Assembly: GCA_022747635.1 (NCBI GenBank) | Contig: JAKTNV010000018.1 | Span: 1,090,001-1,154,000 of the forward strand | Origin: Hetaerina americana | Lineage: Eukaryota; Arthropoda; Insecta; Odonata; Calopterygidae | Length of the DNA stretch: 64,000 bases | Direction: 5' to 3' | Shown: piece by piece, positions 51,900-62,960 of the stretch | Layout of the letters: every line of letters starts with the position of its first letter | Position numbering within the stretch: position 1 is the stretch's first letter | The notes under the pieces: model-generated | What the model was told of the DNA's origin: nothing | Seen by the model: only the letters and a program-made list of their open reading frames with translations | Databases searched by the model: none | Position numbers and translations under genes: made by a program

Positions 51900-54734
51900 T
51901 CATAACTTATCATATAAAAATTCATTTACATTGTAATAACCCTTTGGCTGTAGAAGTTTCCTTAATTCTGTCTTAAAAACGTTAATATTTGAAATAAGTT
52001 TTATATTCAAAGGCAGTTTGTTAAAAATAAGCGAAGCTGAGTGATGGGGACCTCTTCTGGCACATAATTGTTGTAAAATATGTATGTTTTCACTCCCACG
52101 GGTCAAATAAGCATGAACCGTGGAGTTTGGTAAGAATAAAGTCGGGTTCTTTTTTACAAATAATGCACAGTAAAAAATGTACATACTTGGTAGTGTCATT
52201 ATATTAAATTTTAGAAATAATAGCTTTCCTGGAAACCTGATGGACACGTTTGTCATAACTTTCAAAGCTCTTTTTTGCATAGAGAATGCCCTAGCAGCAG
52301 CACTTGTGTTTCCCCATAAAACAACACAATAAGCCAAGTGAGAATGGATTTTGGCATAATATATTAATTTCAGTATTTCTAATGTAGTAGTTGGAGCCAG
52401 TTTACGAATCATATATATTCCCGTTGCCATTTTATTAACTAAATCCTCAATATGATATTGCCAATCAAGGTTTTCATTTAATTTTAACCCTAAGAATTTT
52501 GTAGAACTAGACTGCTGAATAGATGTGGATGCATCAATCTTAAGTAGAGGACTTGTTACTGGAGGATTAATTTTATGATGGAAATTTAAAAAACATGTTT
52601 TATTTCCGTTCAGTTTTAAGTTATTTCTTTTACACCAGCCACTCATATCTGCTACTATTGAACGTGCCAAATCATTTACCTCACCTGTCTTATTACCAAA
52701 ACTAAGGGTAGTAGTATCGTCAGCATATAAAAGCACTTTGCTCTGATGCAGTTGAGATGCTAGGTCGTTAATAAAAATAGTAAATAATAGTGGCCCGAGA
52801 ATAGAACCTTGGGGCACTCCACAATTTGAAGTAAGAACATCAGAGTAATGCTGATTGGCACCACCCTTACAATTAGTATTTAGTTGCACTACCTGCTTGC
52901 GATTTGTTAAATAAGATTGTATCCAAGCTACAGCATTGCCATTGATTCCAATTTGGCAAAGTTTACTGTACAATATACAATGGTTTACAGTATCAAATGC
53001 CTTAGTTAAGTCATAGAAAATCCCAATAATTTGTTTCTGATTGGCAAGACCAAAGATAATGTCATTAACAAGCTGAAAAACAGCAGACATAGTTGACTTA
53101 CCCTTAATAAAGCCATGTTGGGAAGGATTCAATAAATTAAATTTACACAGATAGTCAGTGATACGGTTATAAAAAAGTTTTTCTAAGATTTTAGAAAACA
53201 CAGAAAGTAGTGCTATGGGTCTGTAATTATTTGAGTCACTCAAAGATCCCTTTTTATGAATTGGGCATTTCACGGAAAATTTTAAATTTGTCGGAAAATG
53301 ACCATTGCAGATTGATAGATTGAAAATATCCGATAGGGGGGTAGAAATAATTTTAGCAGCTAGCTTAATAATGGGCATAGGTACCCCATCACTTCCGACA
53401 GACCATTTATTAGCGAGAGAATTTATGACATCTTCAACCTCAGCAGGATCTGAGGGACAAAGAAATATTGAGGCAGAAGTACCCGTCATTCTGAAGATTG
53501 ATGGAGAACTATCATCAACTTGGCAGAATTGTTTATTAAAACAATTTGCTACGTTATTTGGATTTGAAACAGCAATATCCTTAAACTTTATGAAAGGTGG
53601 CGGCTGTTGAGTGGGGTTGTTATTCGTCTGCTGCTTAATAACATTCCATGCAGCTTTGCTTATATTATTAGATAAGGAGATACGCTGGTTGAAATAGTTT
53701 TTCTTAAATTCCTTGATTTGGCTTTTATAATTGTGCAGAAGTACTTTGTACTCATTATAAAGAGAAGGGTCAGAAAATTTACATTGGCGATGTAAATCTC
53801 TTACTCTAATACTCATGTCCATCAACTCCGAAGTGAACTTGACATTTTTCCTTTTACGATCAGCAATTTTTGTTTTTAAAGGAAAGGAATGGTTAAAAAT
53901 TAGTAAAAATTTGTTAAGGAAGGAGTTAAATTTAATATCAACTTCGGAAGTGCAATTTTCATCTTCCCAAATTATGCTTGCCAAATTCTTAAGAAATTCA
54001 TCTATGCTGCTATCATTATAAAAACGTTTAGTGACAAATATTGGTACAGTTGATTTAAAACCGTTGAACATCACCTCAATATCAAGGACGCAATGATCAG
54101 ACAGATAACTAAATACAGTATCACACAAAATCATCTTATTTGGTATGTTAGTTACAACTAAGTCAATAAGAGTAGAAGAATGAGAAGTTACCCTTGTAGG
54201 GACATTATTAATTACTGCTAAGCCAAAAGATTGAAGCAAGGCACCAAGTTCTTCAAGTTGGATAGAGGGACTTAATAAGTCAATGTTAAAGTCACCAAAT
54301 ATTATTAGGTAATTAACATTACCACTAAACACGAATTGAATATTGTCACTGAATTCCTGTAAGAAAGAAATGAAAGAGGCACTTGGAGATCTGTACGTCA
54401 CAACTACCCCTAGACTGAGCTTGTTTGATCTTAAAATAACTGCTGCACATTCGTGGACTTTTTCAACGTTGTGTCTTGTCTTCATAAGTGTGAAAGACAA
54501 TGAAGGTTTGCAATAGATTGCAACACCTCCACCTCTGTTATCCTGTCTACAAAACGAAGCTGCAAGCTTCATGTCATTGATAGCATAGCGTTGGATTTCG
54601 TCACTTAATAGCCAATGTTCTGTTACTAATAAAACATCACTCTTCTTTTCTTGGAGAAGGACCTCTAAATCAGTAGTCTTATTCCTGAGAGATCGTATGT
54701 TTAGATAAAGAAACTTAAGCAAGTTTCCATCCAC
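51900..54734 (-). CDS. LINE ORF2: endonuclease and reverse transcriptase, 944 residues
   Basis: Residues 1-220: apurinic-type endonuclease with NIRSLRNK (12-19), Glu39 in VTEHW, RGGGVAIY (67-74), GDFNID (147-152), STLIDLVVTN (187-196) and SDHC (212-215). Residues about 240-460: connecting region. Residues about 460-760: reverse transcriptase with NNYRPIALLSVFSKILEKL (502-520), GFIKGKST (541-548), motif A FYDLTKAFD (Asp575), CGVPQGSILGPLL (638-650) and YADD (670-673). C-terminal thumb and tail contain SHLAYCVVLWG and KRALKVM. The endonuclease nicks the target and the RT copies the RNA there. Length and motifs are complete for the family. ATG lies 6 bp after the ORF1 stop, suggesting translation by reinitiation. 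Confidence 0.93.
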   Translation of the reverse strand: MDGNLLKFLYLNIRSLRNKTTDLEVLLQEKKSDVLLVTEHWLLSDEIQRYAINDMKLAASFCRQDNRGGGVAIYCKPSLSFTLMKTRHNVEKVHECAAVILRSNKLSLGVVVTYRSPSASFISFLQEFSDNIQFVFSGNVNYLIIFGDFNIDLLSPSIQLEELGALLQSFGLAVINNVPTRVTSHSSTLIDLVVTNIPNKMILCDTVFSYLSDHCVLDIEVMFNGFKSTVPIFVTKRFYNDSSIDEFLKNLASIIWEDENCTSEVDIKFNSFLNKFLLIFNHSFPLKTKIADRKRKNVKFTSELMDMSIRVRDLHRQCKFSDPSLYNEYKVLLHNYKSQIKEFKKNYFNQRISLSNNISKAAWNVIKQQTNNNPTQQPPPFIKFKDIAVSNPNNVANCFNKQFCQVDDSSPSIFRMTGTSASIFLCPSDPAEVEDVINSLANKWSVGSDGVPMPIIKLAAKIISTPLSDIFNLSICNGHFPTNLKFSVKCPIHKKGSLSDSNNYRPIALLSVFSKILEKLFYNRITDYLCKFNLLNPSQHGFIKGKSTMSAVFQLVNDIIFGLANQKQIIGIFYDLTKAFDTVNHCILYSKLCQIGINGNAVAWIQSYLTNRKQVVQLNTNCKGGANQHYSDVLTSNCGVPQGSILGPLLFTIFINDLASQLHQSKVLLYADDTTTLSFGNKTGEVNDLARSIVADMSGWCKRNNLKLNGNKTCFLNFHHKINPPVTSPLLKIDASTSIQQSSSTKFLGLKLNENLDWQYHIEDLVNKMATGIYMIRKLAPTTTLEILKLIYYAKIHSHLAYCVVLWGNTSAAARAFSMQKRALKVMTNVSIRFPGKLLFLKFNIMTLPSMYIFYCALFVKKNPTLFLPNSTVHAYLTRGSENIHILQQLCARRGPHHSASLIFNKLPLNIKLISNINVFKTELRKLLQPKGYYNVNEFLYDKL

Positions 54735-54740
54735 TCCTAG

Positions 54741-55145
54741 TCACTTAGAACTCGATCTAGTTTTCACAGGAGTGCGTCGCTGCGACAACCCAGGTGGGAC
54801 CGCCAAGGGTAGTTCAGCATGGTTTTCCTCAACACCATCCGCAATTCCCGTCGATACATTTACCCTATCACTACGGGCGAAGGGCTTGCGAAAAAAAAAT
54901 CGCTTTATAAATGCACCTTGGGGCCATAGTTCCCAATTGAGTAATTTATTGAGTAGAGTTAAATCAGCCCCAATCTTAAAAGAAACACTGTTTTCACTTC
55001 TTTTCACTTCTTCACATACAAACTCCCTATCGGTAAATTTGCGCCGTAGGAAACCTAATATTTCGCTGGTAGTAGTTTTTACATTAATGCGCCCGAGAAA
55101 TATCCAGGCTCGTCTCGGGATCGCCGTGAAGGTTTCCTCTTCCAT
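54741..55145 (-). CDS. LINE ORF1 C-terminal part, probably 5'-truncated
   Basis: 134 residues. AWIFLGRINVKTTTSEILGF resembles the RNA-binding fold near the C-terminus of CR1/Jockey-type ORF1 proteins, and LLNWELWPQGAFIKRFFF is the typical 'WPxGxxVRxF' ending. Basic tail (RRTPVKTRSSSK). ORF1 proteins package the element RNA. Most full ORF1s are longer, so the N-terminal half is presumably lost with the 5' truncation. A small hairpin (cccaaaaacac / gtgtttatttttggg) lies just upstream at 55151-55184. Confidence 0.75.
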   Translation of the reverse strand: MEEETFTAIPRRAWIFLGRINVKTTTSEILGFLRRKFTDREFVCEEVKRSENSVSFKIGADLTLLNKLLNWELWPQGAFIKRFFFRKPFARSDRVNVSTGIADGVEENHAELPLAVPPGLSQRRTPVKTRSSSK

Positions 55146-55224
55146 GTTAGACCCAAAAACACAATAATTGTGTTTATTTTTGGGCTTGTGTTCTTTGGAT
55201 GAGCTCGTCGACTCCTATTATGAT

Positions 55225-55257
55225 AAGGTAATCTACCGTTTAAGGTAGGTTTTTGGT
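55225..55257 (-). mobile_element. RTE 3' tail, very short copy
   Basis: aaggtaatctaccgtttaag and gtaggtttttgg are the reverse complement of the RTE 3' terminus. Only ~33 bp are present, next to the LINE 5' end. Confidence 0.75.
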
Positions 55258-55317
55258 TATATATTTACACACACATTCAAAACCGAAAACCCGACATAAT
55301 AAGAAAACTCATTCATT

Positions 55318-55320
<3 letters not shown>

Positions 55321-55384
<64 letters not shown>
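55321..55384. repeat. (TA)n microsatellite
   Basis: About 32 TA units directly before the SINE-B left arm. Confidence 0.97.
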
Positions 55385-55387
<3 letters not shown>

Positions 55388-55390
55388 TTC

Positions 55391-55690
55391 ATATGGAAAT
55401 GCATATAAGGAAAAGGGATAGGAACGCATATAAAGGATGAAAACACAGGAGAGGTGGGGAAGGTGGAATGGAGCAGATCACAATGGCATAAATATTTCCT
55501 TGACTGGGACTTAAACACCGGATCGTTCGACCTGCCGGGCCGATGGTCTTAACCATTTGAGCTATCGAGGAAACGTAATTTACACCGAAATCTGCTTAGG
55601 GGGATCAGATGAATTCCGCCTGGCCCACCTCTCCTGTGCTCGTCTTTTATATGTGCTCCTTTCCTTTTATCTATTTCCATATGAATAAAT
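55391..55690 (-). mobile_element. SINE-B copy 2, foldback
   Basis: A minus-strand tRNA-like head (55494-55573; tagctcaaatgg, B-box-like ggtgtttaagtcc) lies between two inverted copies of the tail: left arm 55391-55480 and right arm 55603-55685. Shared arm landmarks are ccacctctcctgtg and ctatttccatatg-like ends. Layout identical to copy 1 at 100-445. TA arrays lie on both sides. Confidence 0.75.
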
Positions 55691-55700
55691 CAATAAATAA

Positions 55701-55706
<6 letters not shown>

Positions 55707-55763
<57 letters not shown>
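55707..55763. repeat. (AAAT)n then (TA)n microsatellite
   Basis: AATA units followed by about 28 TA units after the SINE-B right arm. Confidence 0.95.
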
Positions 55764-55765
<2 letters not shown>

Positions 55766-55849
55766 GTGCTTTTATTTTTTTCCACTAGTGATAGCTTTAT
55801 AGACATTATTATTCACATCGGTCAGATTTCACATAAGTTATTATTATTA

Positions 55850-55975
55850 TTAGGTAATCTACCGTTTAAGGTAGGTTTTTGGATGGACATAATTACTGGT
55901 AAAATAATTTGTGACCCCTAGCAAAACACAGGATCCTACTCCACATCAGGTCCCTCTTCAGCTCTGAGTACACCC
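55850..55975 (-). mobile_element. RTE 3' end, solitary, minus strand
   Basis: aggtaatctaccgtttaagg, gtaggtttttggatgg, gtgacccctagcaaaacaca and aggtccctcttcagctctga are the reverse complement of the last ~125 bp of the RTE family. Directly followed by PLE-B sequence. Confidence 0.85.
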
Positions 55976-56390
55976 CACATAAGTAATATATAAATAATTT
56001 GGACGGCACAATAGAATACAAAAGATAGAAAGACGTTTTTCGAGAGGCAATTAGCGTGGGGAGGCAAGGAGGGGTTGGAGGAGAGTAGAGTAGATTTGAT
56101 AAGCAGACATGTTTTACATCGGGGGCGATCGTAATTAGGGGATAGATGAGAATTTGTTTCCATTCAAGGGGGGGGCGCCAAAGGGTTGATTGATCTCAAA
56201 ATGTTTCTGAGATAGACGGGTCGTCTGTATGCAAGAGAGGGGCATTGGGGTAGTAAGGGTGAAGTCGCGTTGTTGTCGTGTAAAATAGGAAACAGTTCTT
56301 TAAGGGAGTTTTCAGTCAATGGGATGGGGCAATGATTGAGTCCTGCGTCAGATGTGGGGTTGTTTTTAATAAAATTCTCCAAGAGTGATT
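55976..56390 (-). pseudogene. PLE-B GIY-YIG region, copy 2, broken
   Basis: Minus strand: NFIKNNPTSDAGLNHCPIPL, then CPSLAYRRPVYLRNILRSIN, a Cys cluster YDRPRCKTCLL, and HANCLSKNV. It matches PLE-B copy 1 and extends farther upstream, toward the end of the reverse transcriptase (the NHCPIP-like stretch). The frame breaks around 56163 and the YIG motif is lost. Confidence 0.75.
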
Positions 56391-56904
56391 CGGAATCATA
56401 GCTTTTGATTCTTATACTTTATCCTATAAATAAACTAGATAATTGCAAAGCTATGAGTGAATGTAGAGAAACCAAATTCATCTCCTTAATTAAAATTTTG
56501 TTTTCTAGTTTTCCCTTCCATCCATCGTCTCTCTCTCGGTGGGGGCGGGGAGAAAGGTGTCGCGCCGTCCGCTGTCCACAGCGGTGTGTCACATTCCCTA
56601 CTATTGTGACATAAGGAGGGGAGACTATGAGTTGCATGACCATGCGATGGATGATTTCCCACTTTTGCTTTTCAATTCTGAACGTCCTGTCGTGCTACGG
56701 CGGAGGCCTGTCTTATAAATTATTGTGGTTTATTTTCACTCGATTTTTTCGCGTAACAAAAAACTAATTTATTAGGTGAATTAACCTTTGTTTTGAATTG
56801 TCTTCCCCCAACATATATTCAAATTTTCCCGTTATTCGTCATTTTTTTACTGAATATCTTTCCCTTTTCCATTCCTTTCTCATATCCCTCCTTTTCACTT
56901 AACC
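56391..56904. other. Unassigned stretch
   Basis: No feature recognised. Confidence 0.4.
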
Positions 56905-59900
56905 ATCCATGCATGATGTATTATTTTTAACATACTCAGTTAGATGTCCTAAATTCAAGCAGAAATTCATTCTTACTCGCGATTTCAAGTCCATAGATGA
57001 CATATACCTAGTATCCGATGCGACTACCATTCCATGGCAGTCTATAGAATTCATCGACGACATAGATAAAAAAGTAGAACTATTTAATACGTTCTTAAAT
57101 GATCTAGGAGACAAACATGCACCGTTTAGAAAAATCCGACTGTCCAAACCACGCTCCCCTTGGATAACAGATGAAATAAAATACTTGATGCGTAGGCGTG
57201 ACGCAGTCTATAGCCTGTTTAAAAGACATAAAAACGAAAATGTATTCAACATCTACAAAAAACTGCGTAACAAAACTAAACAAGTCATTAGAAATTCCAA
57301 AATCAGATATGCCTTCCAAATATCTAAACAGCCCCCGTCACATATTTGGAAAAGCTTGAAGTACCTTGGTGTCGGAAAAACTAAAAATCAACACTCCCTA
57401 CCTGCTGACATTTCTCCAGACGACCTAAACAGTTTATTCACAACCCCACCGACGGAAATCGACTTTAATGCAAAAAATGAATACTTATACAGTTTGCATA
57501 ATTCTGAACCAACTCCAGTTTCTGCTGGAAGCTCATTCAAAATTTCTCCCGTCACACAAATGGAAGTCCTTCAGGCCCTCAAAAAATCAAGTCCTCCTCA
57601 GATGGAGCTGACGGAATTTCAGCTATTCTCATACAAAAGTTACTTCCCATTGTACTACCTGTTTTAACACATATCTTTAATTGGTCTATTCTAACTGGAA
57701 CATATCCCTCACTCTGGAAACGTGCCCTCGTCCGTCCCATCCCCAAAAAATCCACACCCACTAACATTGCTGAATACAGACCAATCAGCATTTTGCCTCT
57801 TTTATCAAAAGCATTCGAGAGACTCATTCACGAACAAATTTCAAAGTTTCTGAATGAAAATAACCTACTTGATCCTCTACAATCTGGCTTTCAGTCCTCT
57901 CACAGCACAGCTACCGCTCTCCTTAAAATCACAGATGACATCCGACTATCCATGGATCGCAAAGAGGTGACAATAATGACTCTCCTAGACTTTACCAAAG
58001 CCTTCGACTCTATTGACAAAGATATTCTCTTAGCAAAACTTCAAAACCTGAATTTTTCTTCCTCGTCTTTACTGTGGATTCGCTCATACCTAAGTAACCG
58101 ATTCCAAAGTATCATTACACCTAATTCATCCTCTAACTGGCTTCAAATACACAGGGGTGTTCCACAAGGATCCATTCTTGGACCCTTGCTTTTTTCCCTG
58201 TATATAAACGATATTAGTAAATGCATTTTAAATTGCAATCATCACCTTTATGCCGATGATTTGCAAATATATCACCATTCCCGCCTTCAAGACCTACCTA
58301 CAATTATAAACGAAATCAATGCAGATGCTTTGCCACTATGGGGAATAAAAAATTTATTGAAAATAAACCCAATCAAAAGTCAGTCCATTATAATTGGATA
58401 CCATAAACTACATTCTAAAATAAGTATTGATAAACTACCACCACTAAAATTGCAAGGATCTATCATACCATACCTAAGGACAGTAAATAACTTAGGCTTA
58501 ACCATAAATGAAACATTATCTTGGACTGATCATGCAATTGCTATCTGCAGAAAAATTAACTCATCCCTGCATTCACTGAAAAGGTTAAAGCACATTGCTC
58601 CGCCCTCCTTAAAGATGCTTCTTGTGTCCTCTCTTCTCATACCCCACTTTGATTACTGTGATGTAGTATACCAAGACCTTTCCGGCGTACTCAAAACCAA
58701 ACTCCAGAGGACCCATAATTCCTGTGTGCGGTTCATATGTGATCTTAGGAAGTACGATCATATTTCCGACTCGTTTAATAGAATATCCTGGTTAAAGTTA
58801 GAAGGCCGCAGGCATTTACATATTCTTTCACTTCTCTACGGAATACTTTCAAACCACTCACCTAAATATCTATACAAAAATTTCCTCTTCATCAACTCAA
58901 TCCACAACAGAAATACTAGGGGTAATAATAAACTTCTTGTCCCACACCATTGCACGGAAATCTATCACAAATCTTTTCATGTTACAGCATGTCGTCTGTG
59001 GAACTCTCTCCCAGATGACATAAAAAACTTCATCAACAACAACATTTAGAGAAGGACTTCACAAGTTCATTTTCCTCAGGTACTTAACTTGACCAGTATA
59101 CGCTCCGTCATTCCACTCAGCTGTTATACAGATCACTGTGTCTACTTTGTTTTTTACCCTGCTTTTTTGTTTTGTCATCTCAAGCGGTAGGAGTTTGCAT
59201 AATTATTTTTAGAAATATCACGCTTCTCATTACTCCGCATGTGTTGTCAATGTATTTAATTTCTCCAATTCAATTTCAGTAACTTAATAATATGTATACT
59301 CTGTAAAAATGATTGTTACAATGTACATGTATCTTTCCTCTAATTAATAGGGTTTTCGCAGGTTTTTCACACCCCCCTTCTCTTCGAGGGTGTTTTTCCT
59401 GCGTGGGTTTTTACTAGTTGAGCAATGCCACGCTCTCCCTAGCTTTTCCCACAAACCTCATTCTTTGCTTAGACTTTCCTCATTTTATTGTACTCCATCT
59501 TCACTGTCATTTAATTTGAGTATATGTAGGTGTATTCTTAATTTATATATGTATATGTATGTATGTATGGGTGTGTATGTGCGTGCTTATGTTTGTATTT
59601 ATGTATGTGTATGAATGCATGTATGTATGTTTATGTGTGTATGTGTATGTGTGTGTGGATATGTATGTATATGTGTAGGTATGTGTATGAATATAGGTAT
59701 GTATGTGTGTGTATGTGTATGTATGTGTATGTGTGTGTCTATATATATGTATATACTTTTTTCTTTTCGATGTGCAAATCTGTGTTAATGAATTGATGTC
59801 TGTCTATATGTATTTATGTGTACATATTAATGTATTTATAAGTTTAATGGCTAATATAATATGTATATGACGATGGGTTAAATGGAAGAAGGGACCATTT

Positions 59901-59951
59901 GGTCTCAATTTCGCCCAAATAAAGACCACTATCTATCTATCTATCTATCTA
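56905..59951 (+). mobile_element. LINE-3, CR1/Jockey-like, 5'-truncated
   Basis: The element starts within the end of the endonuclease domain (HDVLFLTYSVRCP). It covers the linker, RT and C-terminus, and a ~900-bp 3' UTR with a long TGTA/TGTG-rich stretch (59540-59757). It ends in a polyadenylation-like aataaa and a (CTAT)n tail at 59929-59951. A truncated sibling lies at 16592-16876. Confidence 0.88.
56909..59049 (+). pseudogene. LINE-3 ORF2, one frameshift
   Basis: First frame (to about 57590): linker region, KPRSPWITDEIKYLMRRRDA and SHIWKSLKYLGVGKT. A one-base shift at about 57585-57600, inside the RT start (KKSSP / SSDGADGISA), moves the sense frame. It then runs without stop to 59049: RALVRPIPKKSTPTNIAEYR, PISILPLLSKAFERL, GFQSSHSTATALL, motif A LLDFTKAFDSID, GVPQGSILGPLLFSLYIND and YADD (58249-58260). 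The C-terminus has HFDYCDVVYQDL and CVRFICDLRKYDHIS. The missing endonuclease and the frameshift make it inactive, but only one lesion lies within the RT. Confidence 0.9.
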
Positions 59952-61724
59952 ACCTTCCCACTTGGTGCACGCACTTCCTGCCACACACCGTATCGGTGGA
60001 TCGTGGAGTATTTATGTCGATGTCGAACAATTTGACCAGGCAGGGTGGCCTATATATTTTCATGCTTATATCTTCCTGATATTTCACTTGAAATGTCATT
60101 TTTTATTTGAAGATATCGAAAAACATTACCTGAACACCCTGTCAAATCGGCAAATATTATTGCCAATATTGTGCAATTATTCACCGCAATCCATCTTTGG
60201 TCACTCTACATTGCGGGTCATCAGCGCTCCTTCTTCGCAATCGGGTCATTCTGATGCACTTACTCTGGAGGGCACCTCTCCGGACAAGTCCCATACAGTT
60301 TTTTACTCAGGTGTTGCCACACTCGTCCCGCTGAACGGCCCCTCGTCTCTCCCGTCCCCCCACCTCCTCTCCGCCGGGGATGGGGCGGCCTGAGCAGAAA
60401 GGGAAAGGACAGTCCACCGTCAGCCCGAAACAAAGGTTCTCCCCACTCTCCGCCGCGGCGCCCAAAAGGTAAACACTAATTTTAAAAGTATAAACTGCTT
60501 CGACTACTTTCTGAAGTTCACCGCCAAAAACCGCTTTTCGAAAACTCCCCCCGCCCACCCTTACTTGACTCCTTCCGCCCCCATCCTCCCTTCGAATCGT
60601 CCCCCAAACCAAATACTTTCCCCCTCCACTCCCCCGGGGGCGGTGGTTCCGGGGGAGTGAAGGGGGAATCAAATCTCTCCTCGGCACGCCCCCGCTGCCC
60701 CCTTCGTCGGGGGCGGCCCACGGACTGCGGGGGTGTGCGGCGGAGATGGAATGCGGGAGAGGGGGTCGGTGTTAGAAAAATTAGAGGTACCCCCCATCAC
60801 CCTCCCCATCCCCCTTTGGGCTCTCTCGACCCCCAACCCCCTCGGGGGAGACGCCCTGCCGCAGCTATCGGGGGCCTTTTAAAATTAGGGGGGGTGGAGG
60901 GGGCAAGCACGGTGCTCGTGGTGGTTGGGGGGGCGAGGGAGTGGGCAGAAGGGGCGGGAGGGGCGGCGGCTGAGGAATGGGAAACGGAATCCATTGTGCA
61001 GCGCGGCGTTTGGCGAATATTCCCCGCTCTGGCGCCGTATATAGCCATGCATAATTAAAGGAGGTGTTGAAAGAACAAAGAGAAACTCCACGTACTTCCA
61101 ACCCCACCCACCCCAAACTTTTTCCCTTTTATTCGACGCCCCTTTCTCTCCGCCCCTATCCACCCCTATCTCCCTCCACTCCCCCGCCCCCTCCCCCGTC
61201 CAATATCGCCCGCGCCTTCGCTCGATTTCTCGTAGTTGCCGCGAGACGCACTCGCATCGCCTTTCATTTCTCGCCGCAAATCTTTTTGTCATTTGCCAAC
61301 ACTCGCGAGTCCCAATCCATCCGATTATTTCCTAATGAGCCGCGGTAATGAGAGCTCCGCTGCTTCTTCGTCCAAATAGCCTATCTTAGCTCTTCCCTTT
61401 TCTAGAGTCCTACTCGCGGAAAGGAAAGGTTTTCTTCATCGCTCTCTCATATGGCTGCGTGTAGTATTGCATTCATTGTTTCCGTCATCTCTATCATTGG
61501 TAATTTTGATATGCTTCAACCTAAATTTCAATTCATACTTCTTTTAATATTCGATTTTTATAATTCAAATTATTGAGGTGTCGATTAATAAGCGGCAAAT
61601 TAAAAAAATACTTGATCAAATCTCGTCTTATATATATAATTGTAATTATCTAAAATAATTGGGTATTTATCAAAACCCATTTGGGGTCTATATATCTTCA
61701 CTCTTTCACAATGATTGCGCACGA
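59952..61724. other. Unassigned; GC-rich at 60330-61220
   Basis: Alternating C-rich and G-rich CpG-containing segments. Long open frames on both strands reflect base composition. No domain recognised. A CpG-island-like regulatory region is possible but unproven. Confidence 0.4.
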
Positions 61725-62960
61725 GAATATCAGTTTGGGTTTAGGAAGGGGAGAGACACGCGGGATGCCATTGCAGGAATGAGTTCACTAATCGAGAGGA
61801 ATATAGAATACAACCACATAAGGACGCATTTGCCTGTTTCGTAGATTTCAAAAACCGTTTGATAGAGTGAATTGGGAAAAAAACTAATGAGTATATTGCA
61901 GACAATAGGAAGAGGTTGGAAGGAAAGGAGGCTAATCCGCAACCTCTACGGGTCTCAGAGTGTTCAGTGGGGAACGGGGGGTCCGGATGGCCTCCCCGTT
62001 CCCCACTGAACACGTAGAGGTGTAAGGCAGGGTTGCCCATTATCACCGTTGCTGTTCAACCTGTATGCAGAGGAAATGATTAAAGGGGCATGGGAAGCAT
62101 TGGAGGTAGGAATGAAAGTCGGTGGGGAACTCGTAAAATCAGTTAGGTTTCCTGATGACCAAACTCTGCTTAGTCAGTCAGCCAAGAGATTGCAAGCATT
62201 GTTGAGTGAATCGGAAACTCAGTGCGACAGGTATGGGATGAGAATCAATATTAATAAAACAAAGGTATTGCGATTTTCTAGAAAGAAATAGGCTAAGCTA
62301 AACATTAAAATAGGAGGGCAAAAACTAGAAAATGTAGAACAGTTTACGTATCTCGAAGGTGTTTTGGACCAACACGGTCAAAGTAGTAGGGACGTAAGGG
62401 GGAGAATAGCGCTAGGCAAAGAGGCTTTCACAAGGAGGATGGAGTTGATGACGGGGACGTTGAGTAAGGATGTTAAGAAAAGACTCGTAAAAACTTTGAT
62501 ATGGAGCGTATTTATGAACGGCGCGGAAACATGGTCATTGAAGCAGGAGGATAGATGTAGACTGGAGGCTTTTGAAATGTGGGTGTGGAGAAGAATGGAG
62601 GTGAAATGGACAGAGAAGGAAACAAATGAGGAAGTACTTGCAATGGTGGTCGAAGAGAGGGGTTCGTTGGGAGAAATCCTATGGAGGCAGGAAAAGTGGA
62701 TGAAGGGAGTATTGACCGGCAGTGGGATGTTGAATACTGTAATAGAGGGGAAAATGTTAGACAAACGAGGAAAGGGCTGGAATAGGATAGGGATGTTGGA
62801 TGGGATGAAGGGAGGAAGGAAGGATGTACTCAGAGATGAAGAGGGGCTTGTATTGGAGTAACATGTGGGGTTGTGCTTTTTGGTCGGAGAGGCAAAGAAA
62901 TTTTTGCTGCACCGGTTAATAGCTTATACACATCCAAAACCTAACTTAACCGGTATATCA
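61725..62960 (+). pseudogene. RTE-type LINE copy 7, RT to 3' end, with inverted insertion
   Basis: Starts in YQFGFRKGRDTRDAIAGMSS, then a frameshifted FVDF.KPFDRVN. The RT is interrupted at 61943-62020 by a hairpin: cctctacg and tgttcagtggggaacgggg are followed after 14 bp by their exact reverse complements. The frame resumes with GCPLSPLLFNLYAEEMIKG. The catalytic box is changed to FPDD. The C-terminal frame 62364-62861 is open (DQHGQSSRDVRGRIALGKEA to GKGWNRIGMLDG). The degraded 3' tail is ctaacttaaccggtatat. Confidence 0.88.

Larger units (their letters stand above)
51815..55210 (-). mobile_element. CR1/Jockey-superfamily LINE with intact ORF2
   Basis: Minus-strand element. A partial ORF1 (55145-54741) is followed after 6 bp by a full ORF2 (54734-51900), then a short 3' UTR with aataaag and a (TTA)-type repeat tail (51815-51840). 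The 5' end meets an RTE 3' tail near 55220. ORF2 has no internal stop, so the insertion is young or conserved; ORF1 looks 5'-truncated. I place it in the CR1/Jockey superfamily by its endonuclease plus YADD-type RT and repeat tail; the exact clade needs a phylogeny. Confidence 0.88.

Noticed and set aside
60307..61348. Overlapping open frames on both strands as a coding exon
   Set aside because: GC-rich composition keeps many frames open; no splice or domain evidence was strong enough.
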